In this document: piece by piece, positions 61,498 to 64,000 of the stretch
Numbering within the stretch: the first letter of the stretch is position 1
How the letters are laid out: every line of letters begins with the position of its first letter
Source: Chryseobacterium luquanense
GTDB lineage: Bacteria > Bacteroidota > Bacteroidia > Flavobacteriales > Weeksellaceae
Direction: 5' to 3'
Length of the DNA stretch: 64,000 nt
Assembly: GCF_026460945.1 (NCBI RefSeq)
Contig: NZ_JAOVZV010000003.1
Span: forward strand, 1-64,000
Translations under genes and position numbers: made by a program
The notes under the pieces: model-generated
What the model was told of the DNA's origin: nothing
What the model saw: only the letters and a program-made list of their open reading frames with translations
Databases searched by the model: none

Positions 61498-61962
61498 ATG
61501 AAAATTACAAACTCTCATCAACTTAATCAACAACAAAAAGAACAGATTTTACAACTTTGGAATAACGAATATCCCGAAAAAATTGCCTATAAAGACATGG
61601 CCAGTTTTGAAAACTATCTTGAAAAACTCAATGAAGTCAATCATTTTCTACTGTCTGATACCGACAAAATTTACGGTTGGGCAATTACTTTTATAAGAGA
61701 TAATGAAACTTGGTTTGCAGTTATTCTTTCTGAAAATCTACATGGTAAAGGTTGGGGAACAAAAATTTTGAGTATACTTAAAAAAAATAAAAATGAATTG
61801 AATGGTTGGGTAATCGATCATAACTCCGATAAAAAACTAAATGGTGATTTTTACAGATCTCCATTAGAGTTTTATATAAAAAATGAATTTGAAGTTTTAA
61901 CAGACATCAGACTTGAACTGGAAATTATGTCTGCAGTAAAAATCAAATGGAAAAATAATTAA
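61498..61962 (+). CDS. GNAT-family N-acetyltransferase
   Basis: The 154-residue protein, from ATG 61498, carries a GNAT-like core. NETWFAVILSENLHGKGWGTKIL (about 74-96) includes the acetyl-CoA loop G-K-G-W-G-T, and FYRSPLEFYIKNEFEVLTDIRLELEIMS near the end. A longer frame would use TTG 61471, but that codon lies only a base or two past the -7 box TATTTTTG at 61462, upstream of the likely transcript start. Substrate unknown. The LOG-family gene follows 10 bp downstream. Confidence 0.75.
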   Translation: MKITNSHQLNQQQKEQILQLWNNEYPEKIAYKDMASFENYLEKLNEVNHFLLSDTDKIYGWAITFIRDNETWFAVILSENLHGKGWGTKILSILKKNKNELNGWVIDHNSDKKLNGDFYRSPLEFYIKNEFEVLTDIRLELEIMSAVKIKWKNN

Positions 61963-61972
61963 GAATAAAGCA

Positions 61973-62554
61973 ATGAAAAATATCACAGTATTTTGCGGAT
62001 CGAGTTTCGGTTCGGATGAAATCTATAAAAAACAGGCATTTTTAGTAGGAAAAACATTAGCCCGAGAAAACATTCGCTTGATTTATGGTGGTGCAAACGT
62101 CGGATTAATGGGCGCTGTGGCAGATGGAACAATTCAAAACGGAGGAAAAGCAATTGGAGTTCTTCCCCATTTTTTACAATCTAAAGAAATTGCACACACC
62201 CATCTTACCGAACTTATTTTGGTAGAAACTATGCACGAAAGAAAAACCAAAATGAATGAACTTTCAGATGGCGTTATCGTTCTTCCGGGAGGCTACGGAA
62301 CTTTGGAAGAGTTTTTCGAAATGATTACCTGGGCACAACTCGGACTTCACAAAAAACCAATTGCCATTCTGAATATTGACGGGTTTTATGATGATTTAAT
62401 CAAATTGGTTCAGACAATGGTTGATAAAGGATTTTTAAAACAAATCAATCAGGAGATGCTTTTGGTAAGCGATACTATTGATGAACTTTTAGAAAAAATG
62501 AGAAATTATAAAGCTCCGACGGTAGGAAAATGGATTTCTAAGGAGGAAGTTTAA
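61973..62554 (+). CDS. LOG-family nucleotide phosphoribohydrolase (TIGR00730)
   Basis: The 193-residue Rossmann-fold protein has CGSSFGSD, YGGANVGLMGAVADG (38-52), MHERKTKM and P105-G-G-Y-G-T-L-E-E113. This is the LOG signature; such enzymes split nucleoside 5'-monophosphates, releasing base and ribose 5-phosphate. In plants and some bacteria the products are cytokinins; in most bacteria the true substrate is unclear. It forms a unit with the GNAT gene. Confidence 0.92.
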   Translation: MKNITVFCGSSFGSDEIYKKQAFLVGKTLARENIRLIYGGANVGLMGAVADGTIQNGGKAIGVLPHFLQSKEIAHTHLTELILVETMHERKTKMNELSDGVIVLPGGYGTLEEFFEMITWAQLGLHKKPIAILNIDGFYDDLIKLVQTMVDKGFLKQINQEMLLVSDTIDELLEKMRNYKAPTVGKWISKEEV

Positions 62555-62642
62555 ATATTGTAAAATTTAAGTTTTTAAGATCAGTTAATCAATAGGTCAC
62601 GATTATTAAAAAGTTTGTAAATTTAAATAATGACTACTTATT

Positions 62643-63632
62643 ATGACAAAGGACGATTTAAATAAAATATTAACTCAATATGAGGAAAAATCTCCTTTAT
62701 ATACTTCTTTTAGTTTTAAAGTTGAAAAAATATTGAGGAAATTATGTAAAAATTTCTCAATACATCAGATTGTAAGCAGGATAAAAACCAAAGAAAGTCT
62801 TGCTCAGAAAGTCATCAAGAAGAATAAATATGAAAAGCTTGATGATATTACAGATATTTTGGCACTAAGAATCATTACTTATTTTGAAGATGATATTTCA
62901 AAAATAGAAGAACTCCTCAATAAAGAATTTAAAATTGATTGGGAAAATTCTACTGATAAAAGAAATATCGAAATTGATAAATTCGGATACAGAAGCGTTC
63001 ATTATATCCTTCAGCTTAATGACCATAAAAGAGAATTATCTGAGTATGCAGAATATAAAGACATTAAGTTTGAAATTCAGATCAGGAGCATTCTTCAGCA
63101 TTCATGGGCAGAAATAGAGCATGATTTGGGTTATAAATCTTTTACCGAAATTCCTCAAAAAGCAAAACGTACATTTTACAGAGTTGCAGCCTTGCTTGAG
63201 CAGGCAGATATTGAATTTACAAAACTTAAAAAGGAGATTCAGGATTTTGAAAACTCCATTAGTAAGAATTTAAAAAGTAAAGAGAAGTTTATAGAAATCA
63301 ACGAGTCGACAATCATTGCCTTTGTGAAAAAAAATCAGCTTTTGCGGGAGATTGAAAATGACATTAAAAAAGCATTAAAGCTTACTGAAAACCCCAAGTT
63401 TGATTCTACCTACTTGTCTTCGAATAATTTTTCATCACAACTAAAAAATTTAAAAATATTTGATTTAACCCAACTTGAAGAAAATCTCATCAATTACAAA
63501 CACGAAATTACGACCAGACAAATAGATTATTTACAATCTTTAAATGAAAATTTTAATAACAGTAAAATAAAAATTTCCCTGATACAAGGTGCTCCCATAC
63601 TTTGGTTAATTAATTATCTGGAAAGTAAATGA
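62643..63632 (+). CDS. Single-domain (p)ppGpp synthetase (RelA/SpoT domain, SAS type)
   Basis: The 329-residue protein contains a synthetase domain (about 40-180): SRIKTKESLAQK, DDITDILALRII, DKFGYRSVHYIL, and FEIQIRSILQHSWAEIEHDLGYK, with the E144-x-Q146 catalytic pair. No HD hydrolase, TGS or ACT domain is present. The C-terminal 150 residues are helical and not recognised. Small alarmone synthetases make pppGpp/ppGpp, and some (toxSAS) are toxins neutralised by a nearby antitoxin. A 30-codon ORF overlaps its stop (TGATG). Confidence 0.88.
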   Translation: MTKDDLNKILTQYEEKSPLYTSFSFKVEKILRKLCKNFSIHQIVSRIKTKESLAQKVIKKNKYEKLDDITDILALRIITYFEDDISKIEELLNKEFKIDWENSTDKRNIEIDKFGYRSVHYILQLNDHKRELSEYAEYKDIKFEIQIRSILQHSWAEIEHDLGYKSFTEIPQKAKRTFYRVAALLEQADIEFTKLKKEIQDFENSISKNLKSKEKFIEINESTIIAFVKKNQLLREIENDIKKALKLTENPKFDSTYLSSNNFSSQLKNLKIFDLTQLEENLINYKHEITTRQIDYLQSLNENFNNSKIKISLIQGAPILWLINYLESK

Positions 63633-63724
63633 TGATGCTATCAGAATTTTTGACTTTGCTATTTACTAAATCTAAAACTTTAAACAAATCAAAATTTGAT
63701 ATCGAAAGGCTTATTGCATATTAA
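63632..63724 (+). CDS. 30-residue ORF coupled to the SAS gene
   Basis: The ATG overlaps the SAS stop codon by one base (TGATG) and runs 30 codons (MMLSEFLTLLFTKSKTLNKS, then KFDIERLIAY), ending at the edge of the terminator. Such overlaps usually mean translational coupling. The peptide has a hydrophobic start and basic, amphipathic remainder. No family recognised. It could be an orphan micro-ORF or a chance frame. Confidence 0.35.
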   Translation: MMLSEFLTLLFTKSKTLNKSKFDIERLIAY

Positions 63725-63756
63725 AACACCCCTCAAATTAGATTTGAGGGGTGTTT
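63724..63756. terminator. Bidirectional terminator, perfect 15-bp stem
   Basis: AAACACCCCTCAAAT (63724-63738) pairs with ATTTGAGGGGTGTTT (63742-63756) around TAG, between convergent genes. Confidence 0.9.
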
Positions 63757-63775
63757 AGTTATTCATTTAAGTTTT

Positions 63776-64000
63776 CTAAGGATATGGAGCAATTGCTACA
63801 GAAAGACCTTCCATTGCAGGAACCATGTGCAATTGGCAACCCAATCTACTGTTTGGCTCTACATGAAACGCCTCACCAAGCATTGCATCTTCTTCATCAC
63901 CCATCGGCTCAAGTCCAGGATCATTGATTACATAAACTTGACATGAAGCACACATTGCCATTCCACCGCAAACCCCGATGGTTCCCTCTTCTGCCAATTC
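63776..64000 (-). CDS. [2Fe-2S] ferredoxin, C-terminal part (start outside the window)
   Basis: Seventy-four codons plus stop are in the window; the frame continues past the edge. The fragment contains the cluster ligands of an adrenodoxin-type ferredoxin, C-x5-C-x2-C (VCGGMAMCASCQ) and a fourth Cys in RLGCQL. It ends in LSVAIAPYP. These carry electrons to monooxygenases or Fe-S assembly. The TTG at 63995-63997 is internal (Leu), not a start. Confidence 0.9.
   Translation of the reverse strand, partial: ELAEEGTIGVCGGMAMCASCQVYVINDPGLEPMGDEEDAMLGEAFHVEPNSRLGCQLHMVPAMEGLSVAIAPYP

Overview
The window looks like chromosomal DNA of a flavobacterium, most likely Chryseobacterium or a close Weeksellaceae relative. 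It is AT-rich. Promoters show the Bacteroidetes -7 box TAnnTTTG rather than a sigma70 -10 box, and Shine-Dalgarno sequences are scarce. The type IX secretion/gliding genes gldJ, porU and porV are present, as is a Bacteroidetes-type (T6SS-iii) Hcp/TssD tube protein. No rRNA, tRNA, CRISPR array or integrase was seen. The genus assignment is inference; the phylum is well supported.

Layout. 1-660: edge of a type VI secretion locus (tssD and the first codons of the next gene). 900-5020: two small lipoproteins, a secreted thioredoxin-like protein, a FabH-type ketosynthase and CorA. 5170-11730: patatin phospholipase, then an accessory stretch of small or unknown genes. This stretch includes a three-gene AT-rich module with a Cas2-fold-like (SinR-family) protein and a two-TM protein, and an unusual array of about ten 21-bp units. 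11800-15700: tag/MazG-like pair, EamA transporter with HxlR regulator, DUF1304 protein, and a quinone-reductase-like gene divergent from a second HxlR regulator. 15700-20650: tetR-tolC-hlyD-emrB drug-efflux operon with a clear palindromic operator and a MITE-like repeat inside the operon. 20790-27410: holB, an outer-membrane protein with lptC and anmK, an SRPBCC protein, NUDIX and murF.

27500-34390 is the gldJ / porU-porV locus: T9SS sortase, its outer-membrane shuttle protein, and a gliding lipoprotein. 34550-42750: FUSC membrane protein, PPTase, a Tat-like secreted protein, HugZ-like protein, ahcY, a YD-repeat lipoprotein and purA. 42900-46800: a 41-codon ORF resembling an antitoxin tail, coupled to an Imm35-like gene; an ABC-F ATPase; and a HipA-like kinase with a DUF3037 partner. 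46800-58030: secreted esterase, CstA, UvrD/PcrA helicase, an active/inactive M16 peptidase pair, secG, a glycosyltransferase and recR. 58200-64000: LURP-one-like protein, small HAD protein, lipoprotein followed by a 7-bp tandem repeat, PepD, GNAT, LOG-family protein, a single-domain (p)ppGpp synthetase followed by a TGATG-coupled 30-codon ORF, and the end of a [2Fe-2S] ferredoxin gene.

Most of the window is housekeeping and envelope biogenesis: lipid A/LPS transport, peptidoglycan recycling and synthesis, T9SS, and Sec. Strong intrinsic terminators separate many convergent pairs. The points most worth following up are the Cas2-like/2TM module at 6.8-7.8 kb, the adjacent 21-bp array, the antitoxin-tail/Imm35 pair at 42.9 kb, the SAS/micro-ORF pair at 62.6-63.7 kb, and several promoters whose -7 box lies so close to the ATG that leaderless transcripts are predicted.
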